A stretch of DNA of 14,355 nucleotides from Acidobacteriota bacterium (lineage in GTDB: Bacteria; Acidobacteriota; Terriglobia; Acidiferrales; UBA7541), in the NCBI GenBank assembly GCA_003131985.1, contig PKWH01000090.1, positions 8,471 to 22,825 on the forward strand, written 5' to 3'. Both the position numbers and the translations under genes were made by a program. Under the pieces are notes generated by a model. It was not told where the DNA came from and made no database searches. It saw only the letters and a list, made by a program, of their open reading frames with translations. Shown in pieces: positions 1-6,430 of this stretch; within the stretch, counting starts at the first letter, position 1; each line of letters begins with the position of its first letter.

Positions 1-81
1 GTCGTCAGCCTGCGCGAAGGAAAAATCTCCTCGCGCTACGAAACTTACGGCTTCCACAGCGTCTTCCCTACCGACAGGTAG
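1..81 (+). CDS. C-terminal tail of a probable SnoaL-like/NTF2-fold protein (partial)
   Basis: Frame 1 is open from the window edge to a TAG at 79-81 and gives 26 residues ending in FPTDR. The stretch VSLREGKISSRYETY resembles the last beta strands of SnoaL-like / ketosteroid-isomerase-like (NTF2 fold) proteins, which often carry a 'LRdGKIxxxxeYyD' pattern. The gene starts outside the window, so length, active-site residues and operon context cannot be judged. The family call rests on one short motif and is tentative. Confidence 0.5.
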   Translation, partial: VVSLREGKISSRYETYGFHSVFPTDR

Positions 82-179
82 GATAATTGCCGGGTGGCGG
101 ATCTTGTCGCACTCGCCTAAGCTCTCAAGACAATCAAACGGAAATGAGGCAAAGTTCGTTCAGATCGAACGGAGGACGT

Positions 180-1310
180 ATGTTAAATAGAACTTGCCGT
201 ATCGTTGCGCTGTTTGCGTGCTTGCTGCAGCCTGCTTATCTTGCTGCTCGACCGCAGCCCGCGCAAGCCGAGGGAAAATCTTCATCGGACTTTAAAGTCG
301 GCGCCGCGTCTCGGAAGTTCACGCCGAACGAGCCGTACAACTGGCGTGGCGCGAAGACTCACGCGCTGTTGGCAACGGTCTGGTATCCCGCCGTGGCATC
401 CGCGGTCGAGAAACCCGTCGAGATTCCCGGCCTAAGCGCGCTTTTCGTTATCGGAAGCGCCGCTCAAGATGCCACTCTCGCTTCTGCACCCGCGAAATTT
501 CCTATGATCGTGCTTTCCCACGGCACCGGCGGCTCGGCGCTGCAAATGGCATGGCTCGGTACGGCGCTTGCCGCAAAGGGTTACATAGCTGTCGCCGTCA
601 ATCACCCGGGGAACAATGCCACCGAGGCTTACACCGCGCAGGGATTTTCCAATTGGTGGGAACGCGCTCGGGACCTGAGCGTGGTGATTGATTCCATGCT
701 GGCCGATCCCATGTTCGGCGCCCGCATTGACGCAAACCGCATCGGCGCTGCGGGTTTTTCCCTTGGCGGGTACACTATGATCGAAATCGCCGGAGGCATC
801 ACCAACCCGCAGAGCTTAGTGGATTTTTGCACCTCTCCCCGCGCGGACCTCGGCTGCAAAAGCCCGCCGGAATTTCCGACGTTGGTCGAAGATTTTAAGA
901 AGCTATCCGCAACCGACGCGGAGTTTCAAGCCGCTCTTCGCCACGCCGGCGATTCTTATCGCGACGCACGAGTTCGCGCAGTCTTTGCGATTGCTCCGGC
1001 GCTCGGACCCGCGTTCTCGGCTGCGAGCCTTGCAAAAATTGACATTCCGGTGGACATCGTCGCCGGCCAAGCAGACGCCAATGCTCCGATCGCATCCAAT
1101 GCAAAATACTTTGCCGCCAACATTACCGGCGCGAAGCTCACCATTTTCCCCGGCAACGTGGCGCACTATGTGTTCCTGGACTCCTGCACCGAGACCGGGC
1201 GAAAGACTCTGCCGAATATTTGCATCGACGGCGAGGGAGTGGATCGCGACGCCATCCACGCAAAAACCGCCGCTCTCGCTGTGGAATTTTTCAACGCTAC
1301 GCTGAAATGA
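180..1310 (+). CDS. Secreted alpha/beta hydrolase, predicted dienelactone-hydrolase type
   Basis: The 376-aa protein starts at ATG 180, chosen over an earlier in-frame codon because GGAGG at 171-175 sits just upstream and the N-terminus then forms a signal peptide (residues 1-30, likely cleavage after AQA). Hydrolase landmarks are in order: the HGTGG oxyanion-type loop (about 114-118), the nucleophile elbow GFSLGG with Ser194, a candidate acid Asp299 in the AGQAD segment, and His329 in NVAHY near the C-terminus. Spacing and motifs match the COG4188-type 'predicted dienelactone hydrolase' group, which also includes lipase/PAF-acetylhydrolase-like enzymes. It probably hydrolyses an ester or lactone outside the cytoplasm; the substrate cannot be read from sequence. 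The insert rich in Cys and Pro between about 215 and 235 may form a lid. A gap of 81 nt separates it from the next gene, and I see no terminator. Confidence 0.88.
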   Translation: MLNRTCRIVALFACLLQPAYLAARPQPAQAEGKSSSDFKVGAASRKFTPNEPYNWRGAKTHALLATVWYPAVASAVEKPVEIPGLSALFVIGSAAQDATLASAPAKFPMIVLSHGTGGSALQMAWLGTALAAKGYIAVAVNHPGNNATEAYTAQGFSNWWERARDLSVVIDSMLADPMFGARIDANRIGAAGFSLGGYTMIEIAGGITNPQSLVDFCTSPRADLGCKSPPEFPTLVEDFKKLSATDAEFQAALRHAGDSYRDARVRAVFAIAPALGPAFSAASLAKIDIPVDIVAGQADANAPIASNAKYFAANITGAKLTIFPGNVAHYVFLDSCTETGRKTLPNICIDGEGVDRDAIHAKTAALAVEFFNATLK

Positions 1311-1391
1311 CTAGCTCGTCCGGGCGCTGAACGCATCGCCACGATGAAACGCACCCTCGCGCAGAAGCGTCCCACAAGCAAGGAGAAACCA

Positions 1392-1913
1392 ATGCTCACT
1401 CGCCCAGCTCTGCTGTTTGCTCTATGTTTCGCGCTCACTTTCAGCTTCACCGTCGCCGCTTCTGCTCAGGCTCAGGAGTCTCCGTCCGCGCCTGTGCCGG
1501 CGCAGCTTGTAACCGCCGGAAAAATTTTCATCTCCAACGCCGGGGGAGACATCGATCCCAACACGAGGCGCTTGGGCGAATTTCTGGGACTTCCCATTCG
1601 GCCTTACAACGAGTTTTACGCGGCCATGAAATCCTGGGGACGATATCAAATCGTCTCGGCTCCATCCGACGCCGATCTCATTTTCGAGATTAGTTTCTCC
1701 GTGTCCCTGGCGACCGGCGGGGCTGACGCAAAATTCCACCTGGTCATCCTGGATCCCAAGACTCACGTGACGCTGTGGGCCTTCACCGAATACATCGAAA
1801 ACGCAATATTGGGGAGCAACCGCGAGAAGCACTTCGAGCAAGGGATGGAGAGCATCGTCGCCGACGCAAAATCTCTGTCCACTTTTTCCGCTCCCGCACC
1901 CGCCAAGAATTAG
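1392..1913 (+). CDS. Secreted orphan protein, 173 aa
   Basis: Start ATG 1392 is preferred over the in-frame ATG at 1344 because AAGGAG (1380-1385) precedes it at normal spacing and it places a signal peptide at the N-terminus (hydrophobic residues 6-22, likely cleavage near ASA/QA at 25-26). The mature part holds a conserved-looking block with KIFISNAGGD (about 44-53), the aromatic NEFYAAMKSWGRY, then DADLIFEI, and later LVILDPKTHVTLWAFTEY. The pattern 'ADL.fei ... DP.T...LW.F.E' is reminiscent of CsgG/DUF4136-like periplasmic proteins whose strand pairs carry a lipoprotein or assembly role, but I do not recognise the family firmly. It has no lipobox Cys. It lies between two other exported proteins on the same strand, so an envelope role is likely. 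Confidence 0.75.
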   Translation: MLTRPALLFALCFALTFSFTVAASAQAQESPSAPVPAQLVTAGKIFISNAGGDIDPNTRRLGEFLGLPIRPYNEFYAAMKSWGRYQIVSAPSDADLIFEISFSVSLATGGADAKFHLVILDPKTHVTLWAFTEYIENAILGSNREKHFEQGMESIVADAKSLSTFSAPAPAKN

Positions 1914-1923
1914 CTGCGCAGCC

Positions 1924-1961
1924 TGAGGTGAGTTGACACCTCAATACGAGTGGGATACTCT
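1924..1961 (+). promoter_or_regulatory. sigma70-type promoter with an inverted repeat over the -35
   Basis: TTGACA at 1933-1938 is followed 17 nt later by TACTCT at 1956-1961, a good consensus arrangement that would start transcription near 1968, about 39 nt before the GTG at 2007. A 7-bp inverted repeat, TGAGGTG (1924-1930) and CACCTCA (1937-1943) with a 6-nt spacer, covers the -35. It could be a repressor operator or, less likely, a weak terminator for the gene ending at 1913. Confidence 0.6.
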
Positions 1962-2006
1962 CGCCCAACGAAAGGCCCCAAAGTGTTTCAAATCCAGGAG
2001 GAAAAT

Positions 2007-2765
2007 GTGAAATTGCTTAAGCTGACTGCAGCCCTCAGTGTGTTAATGCTCCTCGCGCTTTCTGCGGCGGCGCAAGAGCCCGGCAACATCGCCGCGATCG
2101 AACTCCAGACGCCGAAAAACGGCATGCTAAAACAATATGAAGACGGCCGGAAACAAAAGGCCGATTGGCACAAGCAACAGAAAGATACCCAGGGACTCTT
2201 CGTTTTCCAAATTCTCACCGGAGAGCACACCGGAACGTACATGGTCGCCCGCTTCGGCCAGCATTGGGCGGATCTCGACAAGCCGTCGGTTCCCGATGCT
2301 GACGATCTGGTGCAGTACCAAAAGCTAATCGGGAGCAGTGTGGAGGGTCTGGTCACGTCCTACTGGGAGGACATGCCGGCCTGGAGCAATCCATCCACGG
2401 ACATGAACGGCAAATACACGGAAGTGATCACCCTTCACGTGCGCTACGGACACGGCGACGATTTCCGCAGCGCCATCGAGCGAGCGGCGGAAGCGCGGAA
2501 AAAGATGAACTCGCCGTCGCACGCCTCGTGGCACCGTCTAGTGAACGGCGGTCCCGGCGGCACCTATGTCATCACCTTCGAGCGCGCCAACTTTGCTGCG
2601 ATGGCGGACGACCCGGCGATCAAACCGTTGCGCGACGATCTCCGAGCGGCCTTCGGCGAGCAGGAAGCAACGTCGGTGATCGAGAGACTCAACAGCTCAA
2701 TCGAGAGCACCTACAGCGAACTCATGCAGTTCCGTCCGGACCTGAGCTACATTCCGGCAAAATAA
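2007..2765 (+). CDS. Secreted two-halved orphan protein, 252 aa
   Basis: The start is GTG 2007: AGGAGG at 1996-2001 lies 5 nt upstream, whereas an in-frame ATG at 1950 would fall before the -10 of the promoter at 1933-1961. Residues 1-22 form a signal peptide ending AAA/QEPG. The mature protein seems to contain two similar alpha/beta units. Unit 1 runs about 28-120, with helix KQYEDGRKQKADWHKQQ then FVFQILTG...GTYMVARF. Unit 2 runs about 139-240, with ITLHVRYGHGDDFRSAIERA then WHRLVNGGPGGTYVITFERA. The strand-helix-strand-'GTY' order suggests a pseudo-dimeric alpha+beta barrel (ABM-like), but the halves are strongly diverged and no catalytic residues stand out. I do not recognise a named family. 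It is probably transcribed alone from its own promoter. Confidence 0.78.
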   Translation: MKLLKLTAALSVLMLLALSAAAQEPGNIAAIELQTPKNGMLKQYEDGRKQKADWHKQQKDTQGLFVFQILTGEHTGTYMVARFGQHWADLDKPSVPDADDLVQYQKLIGSSVEGLVTSYWEDMPAWSNPSTDMNGKYTEVITLHVRYGHGDDFRSAIERAAEARKKMNSPSHASWHRLVNGGPGGTYVITFERANFAAMADDPAIKPLRDDLRAAFGEQEATSVIERLNSSIESTYSELMQFRPDLSYIPAK

Positions 2766-2880
2766 CAGAGCGCCCTTCCCTGCCGCTTGAAGGGTTGCTT
2801 GTGCCGTGAAGCCAAGGACATCCGCACTGGAAGTCGCGGCGCAGGGACAAAGGAAGGGCAATTTCACAGATCGCAACCGA

Positions 2881-2915
2881 GGCCGGCTCGCAACGGGCCG
2901 GCCTTTTCATTTTTT
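2881..2915 (+). terminator. Rho-independent terminator
   Basis: A perfect 7-bp stem, GGCCGGC (2881-2887) and GCCGGCC (2897-2903), closes a 9-nt loop and is followed directly by TTTTCATTTTTT. The T tract is on the + strand, so it ends transcription from the 2007-2765 gene, about 115 nt past its stop, and separates it from the convergent gene ending at 2977. Confidence 0.8.
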
Positions 2916-2976
2916 CAGCTCAGAGGTTGAATTTAGATCTTCGTCCATCCTCGAAACTTCGCTTTCCGGAAAGGTG

Positions 2977-3216
2977 TTACCGCTGGAGCCGGCGATAGAT
3001 TCGTCCGCGCGGCCCAATGTCTGCAACGAAGAGAACCGCCGGGTCAATCGAGAAAATTATCCTGACTGGCGCCGACCACAAGGGTTTCGAGAGGCGTGGG
3101 TTACGTGGCTCTGCCGCGATCGCGTCCAACTTGGCTACAATCCGGGTTTGGGTAGAGCGATCGAGCGAGGACAGATATTTTGCAGCCGTATTGCTGAGTT
3201 CTATCCTCAGCGCCAA
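2977..3216 (-). CDS. RelE/ParE-family toxin-like protein with shortened core
   Basis: This 79-aa protein has the layout of RelE/ParE-superfamily toxins: an N-terminal strand (ALRIEL), two helices (AAKYLSSLDRSTQTRIVAKL, then AEPRN and LSKPL), the strand RIIFSID, and the C-terminal ADIGPRGRIYRRL. Members of the superfamily are mRNA interferases or gyrase inhibitors. Between KPL and RIIFSID only WSAPV remains, where relatives usually have roughly 10 more residues including the 'W.aRVgd.yR' strand. The most basic central strand is therefore partly missing, and the protein may be inactive. The start is TTG at 3216 with no clear ribosome site. It lies 4 nt after the stop of the upstream gene, which suggests translational coupling. 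The partner is the 167-aa protein, not a typical short antitoxin. Confidence 0.65.
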   Translation of the reverse strand: MALRIELSNTAAKYLSSLDRSTQTRIVAKLDAIAAEPRNPRLSKPLWSAPVRIIFSIDPAVLFVADIGPRGRIYRRLQR

Positions 3217-3220
3217 AGCT

Positions 3221-3724
3221 TTATCGAACCTGGTTTATATCGACAACCTGGCCCAGCGCTCTCTCGGTGTTTGCCCGAGCGAAAATGGCGGCTGCTTCTT
3301 CAGTTTTCAGGCTCACGTCGAACCAATCTGCCAAATCCAAAATTCCCTCTCGACGCTGGACAAGAGAACGCAAACTTCCGGCGGTGAGGGAATTGTTGGT
3401 CAATCCAACGCGCCGCATCGACTCGTGCGTGGTGTCAATCGTCCTCGCAATCATATCGAGAGTGTCGATGATTCCTTCGACCTGTTGTGGCGTCACTGGC
3501 TCCGGCGCGCGCTCGACCTGAATCCTGCCTTCCATGATTCCGTACACTTTTTCGAGCAAATCTCGGACAGTCTTGTCCACCCTACGAAGACTCCAGGAGA
3601 TCAAGAGAACGTTCGCCCGCCTCTTCACTGCGGCGGCCAGAGCCGATATTTCAGACAGGCTGTCCAGAGCGCTTAGGCGCACATCAGGCTGGATAGCCGA
3701 TAGGATTAGAGTGGCGTCAGTCAT
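3221..3724 (-). CDS. Helical orphan protein upstream of RelE-like toxin, 167 aa
   Basis: Start ATG 3724 was chosen because a promoter (TTGACG/TAGTCT) lies at 3744-3772 and would give a leader of about 12-15 nt; an earlier in-frame ATG at 3826 lies upstream of that promoter. No Shine-Dalgarno is visible. The protein appears almost wholly alpha-helical, with no signal peptide, a basic/hydrophobic helix (KRRANVLLISWSLRRVDK, about 34-51), a middle part with IIDTLDMIARTID, and a C-terminal helix AAAIFARANTERALGQVVD. I recognise no family. Its stop lies 4 nt before the RelE-like gene, the position an antitoxin would hold, but it is about twice the usual antitoxin length and has no obvious DNA-binding motif. 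An antitoxin or chaperone role is only an inference from position. Confidence 0.6.
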   Translation of the reverse strand: MTDATLILSAIQPDVRLSALDSLSEISALAAAVKRRANVLLISWSLRRVDKTVRDLLEKVYGIMEGRIQVERAPEPVTPQQVEGIIDTLDMIARTIDTTHESMRRVGLTNNSLTAGSLRSLVQRREGILDLADWFDVSLKTEEAAAIFARANTERALGQVVDINQVR

Positions 3725-3743
3725 GTTAGTGCGAAACGTCGTG

Positions 3744-3772
3744 AGACTACAATAACGTGTAACGGGCGTCAA
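3744..3772 (-). promoter_or_regulatory. sigma70-type promoter of the 167-aa/RelE-like pair
   Basis: On the minus strand TTGACG (3772-3767) is separated by 17 nt from TAGTCT (3749-3744). Transcription would begin near 3737, giving a very short leader before ATG 3724. This supports the downstream start and a transcript independent of the gene ending at 3878. Confidence 0.5.
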
Positions 3773-3877
3773 TCGGAAGCCGCCCCTCTCCATGTGTCTA
3801 ATCTGCTCTCTAGAATTAGATGCCACGAGTCTAGCAAGAAGTTACTGACGTCTGGCGCCGGATAGCGGGTTTGGGGT

Positions 3878-4153
3878 TTACGCCGAGCTCGCGAGATTTT
3901 TGCCACTTTCGGGTCTTCGTTCCGGCTTGATTCCTTCGGGAGATTGGCGCTCTCTTTTGAGAATCAACAAAACACTCACGGCGTCTGCTATCGCTTGCCG
4001 TTCCGGTTTTCCGCCTGGAGTTTCGCTCATCTCTATCGTGCGCAAGAAAATTGCCTCTTCTGCGGCCGCAACCAGCTGAAGAACCTTCAGCGGATTTGTC
4101 TCCAGCAGCGCCACGCGGTAATGCTCCCGCCACTCCCATTGTAGATTGCTCAC
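3878..4153 (-). CDS. Small W-x-W orphan protein, copy 1 (91 aa)
   Basis: Start GTG 4153 is set by a strong ribosome site (GGGGAGGTGG, within 4156-4165) and by alignment with the second copy at 5453-5713, which begins MSDTEWKW where this one begins MSNLQWEW. The two proteins share about half of their first 70 residues, including W-x-W, Y, 'VAAAE.AI..RT.E', 'QAIADA.S.L.ILKRE'. The product is cytoplasmic, highly helical, and rich in Glu, Arg and Ala, with a divergent basic tail after residue 72. Small proteins of this pattern recur in Acidobacteriota as hypotheticals; no function is known to me. Its promoter region matches that of copy 2 and that of the DUF3309/CsbD operon, which suggests joint regulation, possibly under stress or in stationary phase. 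Confidence 0.75.
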   Translation of the reverse strand: MSNLQWEWREHYRVALLETNPLKVLQLVAAAEEAIFLRTIEMSETPGGKPERQAIADAVSVLLILKRERQSPEGIKPERRPESGKNLASSA

Positions 4154-4175
4154 ACCCACCTCCCCGTTAATCGTG

Positions 4176-4219
4176 ATTCTAGAAGTTGGGGATTGAGGGG
4201 CTCTGTGCAATTTTGCACA
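4176..4219 (-). promoter_or_regulatory. Shared operator-promoter, copy 1
   Basis: A 16-bp inverted repeat, TGTGCAAAATTGCACA (minus strand, 4219-4204; 7-bp arms), lies exactly 22 nt upstream of a -10-like TAGAAT (4181-4176). Transcription would start near 4169, about 16 nt before GTG 4153. No good -35 is present, and the repeat centre falls near -42, as in class II activator promoters. The TTTTACAAAG just upstream is shared with copy 2. Confidence 0.6.
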
Positions 4220-4364
4220 CTTTGTAAAAATGTATCGTTTCGTTAAACGACCGGCTCGGTTGCCATTCGGGTACCCCTGCCCATAAGGCCAGTAGACTTT
4301 TCGCAAGCGATTTATCTAGAGTGGTGTTGGAAGTTCTTTATTCCGCGTTCGCTCGTAAATTCAA

Positions 4365-4853
4365 ATGGCCGAAAAAGTGAAAAGCCCGACGGAACCCGAT
4401 CCGGTCGCCGACTTCAAACAAGGCGTAGCGATGCTAAAGAACGGGTACGCGCAAAACGCGCTCGCACCCCTTCGCCGCGCTTTCGAATGTGAGAAGCGTA
4501 ACCCTTACTACCTTTCTTTTCTCGGATTATCCATCGCCCGCGCGGAGCGCAAGTGGGATCAAGCCTCCGAGCTTTGCGAAATCGCCGTGCAGCTAAGACG
4601 GCAGGAGGTCCAGTTCCATCTTAATTTGGCTGAAGTGTACCAACTGGCCGGCAGGCGCACCAAAGCCATGGAGGCGCTGGATGCCGCCCTGGAACTATTC
4701 AGCAACGACCAGCGTCTGAAGCGCGCCAGAAGCCGAATCGAAAAGCGCCGTTCTCCCGTTTTGTCTTTCCTCGATCGCGACAATGTCTTGAATAAACAGC
4801 TCGGTAAATTGCGTCACCGCGCCTTGAAACGTTCCGGCAAAACCGATCAATAA
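4365..4853 (+). CDS. TPR-repeat protein, 162 aa
   Basis: The protein begins at ATG 4365 without an obvious Shine-Dalgarno. It contains three tetratricopeptide repeats at about residues 16-47, 48-81 and 84-117, recognisable by the small/large helix pattern (G..ml..g....A...l..A..., then YYLSFLGLSIARAERKWDQA, then LAEVYQLAGRRTKAMEALDAAL). The C-terminal 45 residues are basic and end in a block with PVLSFLDRDNVLNKQLGKLRHR, a tail I associate with a recurrent group of soluble bacterial TPR proteins. It has no signal peptide or membrane segment, so it is probably a cytoplasmic protein-protein interaction scaffold. It is divergently oriented from the W-x-W copy 1 gene, with about 200 nt between them. 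The partner is unknown. Confidence 0.85.
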   Translation: MAEKVKSPTEPDPVADFKQGVAMLKNGYAQNALAPLRRAFECEKRNPYYLSFLGLSIARAERKWDQASELCEIAVQLRRQEVQFHLNLAEVYQLAGRRTKAMEALDAALELFSNDQRLKRARSRIEKRRSPVLSFLDRDNVLNKQLGKLRHRALKRSGKTDQ

Positions 4854-5011
4854 CTCTTTCGTCGCAATCCAGGCCGCTTTCAGGCTAGACTCTGCCGAAT
4901 CGTAACTGGCTATTACCCCTCGCTAGAGAAGTTTGCTTTTGCAGCGACCGCGTTTTTACCTGGGGGCAAGTTGGCGACGGGTAGGCGGGCTTTGTTGCTT
5001 GAGGAGCAGAA

Positions 5012-5434
5012 ATGGCAAAATTTCTCTCGGGAATCCTCATCGTCGTGCTCGTTTTAGTTCTCTGCGTCCCCACAGGAGCGCAAGCTCCGATCGGTACGAT
5101 TCCCCCCTCTACCCATTTCGGCGGAGTCAGCACTGGGGAAATTGCCGCTATAGTTGCAGGAGTGGTTGTTCCTGTAGTGGTCATCGCTATCGTGCTCTTC
5201 CACCACTCAGCGAAAGCGCGAACGATTACGGGATGCGTGGTCGCGACGCCGAACGGGTTGAATGTCAGCAATGAAAGAGACAACCGCGTTTACGCGCTTT
5301 CCGGTGACACCGCAGGTGTGAAGGCAGGCGAGCGCATGAGGTTACAGGGCCACAAGATCGACTCGGGCGCGGGAAATCCGCTGAGCTGGCAAGTATCTGA
5401 AATACAAAAAGACTACGGCGCCTGCCGACCTTAA
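5012..5434 (+). CDS. Membrane-anchored small protein with OB-like C-terminal domain, 140 aa
   Basis: The start is ATG 5012, with GAGGAG at 5001-5006 upstream. Residues 6-25 form a signal peptide or first membrane helix (cleavage possible after GAQA). A second strongly hydrophobic helix spans about 43-63, followed by basic residues, so the C-terminal domain (70-140) probably faces one side of the membrane. That domain starts TGCVV and contains GLNVSNERDNRVYALSGDT, GERMRLQGHK and a final GAC, with single Cys residues at 75 and 138 that could pair. The pattern resembles DUF5818-type small beta-barrel domains seen in Acidobacteriota, but this is by eye only. It converges with the W-x-W copy 2 gene, with 18 nt between their ends and no visible terminator. 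Confidence 0.75.
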   Translation: MAKFLSGILIVVLVLVLCVPTGAQAPIGTIPPSTHFGGVSTGEIAAIVAGVVVPVVVIAIVLFHHSAKARTITGCVVATPNGLNVSNERDNRVYALSGDTAGVKAGERMRLQGHKIDSGAGNPLSWQVSEIQKDYGACRP

Positions 5435-5452
5435 GCACCGATCAATTATTCG

Positions 5453-5713
5453 CTAGTTGGCGCGAGCCCGGGCCGGAACTCGTTCTGCCCTGACGACCAA
5501 AGATTTAATCTCCCTCTTGAGGATAGCCAAGCCGCTGATAGCATCCGCTATCGCCTGCCACTCGACTCTTCCGTCTGGGCTCGAGCGCAATTCTTCCGTC
5601 CGCGTATAAATCGCTTTTTCCGCGGCCGCAACACGCCTGACAAGGTTTTGTGGATCAGTGTCCAGAAATGCTTCCAGGTAAGCCTCTTGCCATTTCCATT
5701 CAGTGTCGCTCAT
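5453..5713 (-). CDS. Small W-x-W orphan protein, copy 2 (86 aa)
   Basis: This is a paralogue of the gene at 3878-4153. The start ATG 5713 is preceded by GGGAGA at 7-nt scale spacing and aligns with the start of copy 1; two further in-frame ATGs upstream (5767 and 5725) would add residues absent from copy 1, and the first lies in the operator. Conserved features are W-x-W (residues 6 and 8), Y12, VAAAEKAI, R-T-E, and QAIADAISGLAILKRE; the tail is Arg/Ala rich and unlike that of copy 1. The product is helical and cytoplasmic, with no known function. Its upstream region shares the palindrome, the TTTTACAAAG block and the AACTTCTA block with copy 1, so the duplication probably included the promoter. 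Confidence 0.75.
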   Translation of the reverse strand: MSDTEWKWQEAYLEAFLDTDPQNLVRRVAAAEKAIYTRTEELRSSPDGRVEWQAIADAISGLAILKREIKSLVVRAERVPARARAN

Positions 5714-5733
5714 AACGTCTCCCATGCTCGAAG

Positions 5734-5776
5734 ATAATAGAAGTTCGTCCGGGAGATTTCTGTGCACTATTGAACA
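5734..5776 (-). promoter_or_regulatory. Shared operator-promoter, copy 2
   Basis: On the minus strand TGTTCAATAGTGCACA (5776-5761) is followed 21 nt later by TATTAT (5739-5734). The outer flanks CAAAGTG and GA match copy 1. Transcription would start near 5727, giving a leader of about 14 nt before ATG 5713. Confidence 0.58.
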
Positions 5777-5792
5777 CTTTGTAAAATTGCCG

Positions 5793-5912
5793 TCAACGCT
5801 TCTTGGCGATCGTTCTTTCGGCAGACGCTGACAGCCGGGGCTTGGCCATTTCTTTCGTCACACTCGCCAAGACTGCTTCACGCCGCCGTTGCGTGTCCTT
5901 TTTATTAGTCAT
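5793..5912 (-). CDS. Putative 39-aa basic protein
   Basis: An ATG at 5912 opens a 39-codon frame ending in TGA at 5793-5795. The product begins MTNKKDTQRRREAV and ends ERTIAKKR. It is very basic, hydrophilic and probably helical. It precedes W-x-W copy 2 on the same strand, with the copy 2 operator directly after its stop. The ribosome site is weak (GGA about 14 nt upstream). No homologue is known to me, and nothing like it precedes copy 1. It is a candidate only. Confidence 0.35.
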   Translation of the reverse strand: MTNKKDTQRRREAVLASVTKEMAKPRLSASAERTIAKKR

Positions 5913-6051
5913 AGCCTAACGGTAGTCCTAAGTCTGAGCCATTACAGTTCAATTCAGCACAGTTCTGTATTGAATAAACGATTAACCGCGAGCTGGAGAT
6001 CAACCTAAAACAGTTGAGTTGGCGGGCGCTTCGTTGTATAACGCTGGAGGT

Positions 6052-6375
6052 ATGTTTTCGCGGCGTCCAACTCGCAGCAGGCTCCATATCGCGGTCGTGG
6101 CCACTCTCTTGTTCTGCGCCCTTGCGCTCGTGGAATTTCCGGAGTTGCTCAACCTGAAGGACGATACCTCGAACGATTTCACCCTGCTGGTATCAAGTCA
6201 GGACGTCTCTTCGTCCAGCAGCGCTACTCGGCCCGCTTCTGCGCCAGTCGCGATTCCCGTCCAAGCGGTTAGTATTCAAGCGCCGATTTCGAATCTCCTC
6301 GCGCTTTCGATTCCGGATACCTTGGCTCAATCCCCCATCGATTATCTGCATCTGCTCTGCGTTCATCGAACATAA
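6052..6375 (+). CDS. Single-pass membrane orphan protein, 107 aa
   Basis: The frame contains a basic N-terminus (FSRRPTRSR), one membrane helix at about residues 11-30 (LHIAVVATLLFCALALVEF), the polar segment PELLNLKDDTSNDFTLL, and a low-complexity Ser/Ala/Pro stretch before a hydrophobic C-terminus. ATG 6052 is the likely start, but its GGAGG (6046-6050) is only 1 nt away, which is too close. TTG 6019, in the same frame, is an alternative and would add 11 residues. The 'FPELLNL.d.TSNDftl' block looks conserved, as if from an acidobacterial hypothetical family; the function is unknown. A hairpin with a T run at 6431-6464 probably ends the transcript. Confidence 0.65.
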   Translation: MFSRRPTRSRLHIAVVATLLFCALALVEFPELLNLKDDTSNDFTLLVSSQDVSSSSSATRPASAPVAIPVQAVSIQAPISNLLALSIPDTLAQSPIDYLHLLCVHRT

Positions 6376-6430
6376 ACTGCCGCTTTCCCGAAGCTGCTCG
6401 CTTTCCATATTTATAAACCAAACGGGATCA

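Noticed and set aside
2773..2860. Imperfect hairpin GCCCTTCC ... GGAAGGGC as a regulatory RNA
   Set aside because: The arms are 8 bp and about 70 nt apart with little internal pairing; the nearby 2881-2915 hairpin is a sufficient terminator.
3017..3676. Long + strand frames (2806-3387 and 3017-3676) across the 167-aa and RelE-like genes
   Set aside because: The minus strand gives a recognisable RelE-like product and a fitting promoter. The + frames have no ribosome site, overlap one another and give Arg/Ser-rich, unrecognisable proteins.
4885..5283. 132-aa minus-strand frame opposite the 140-aa membrane-anchored protein
   Set aside because: Thr/Pro-rich composition typical of antisense to hydrophobic codons; the + strand has a proper ribosome site and membrane helices.
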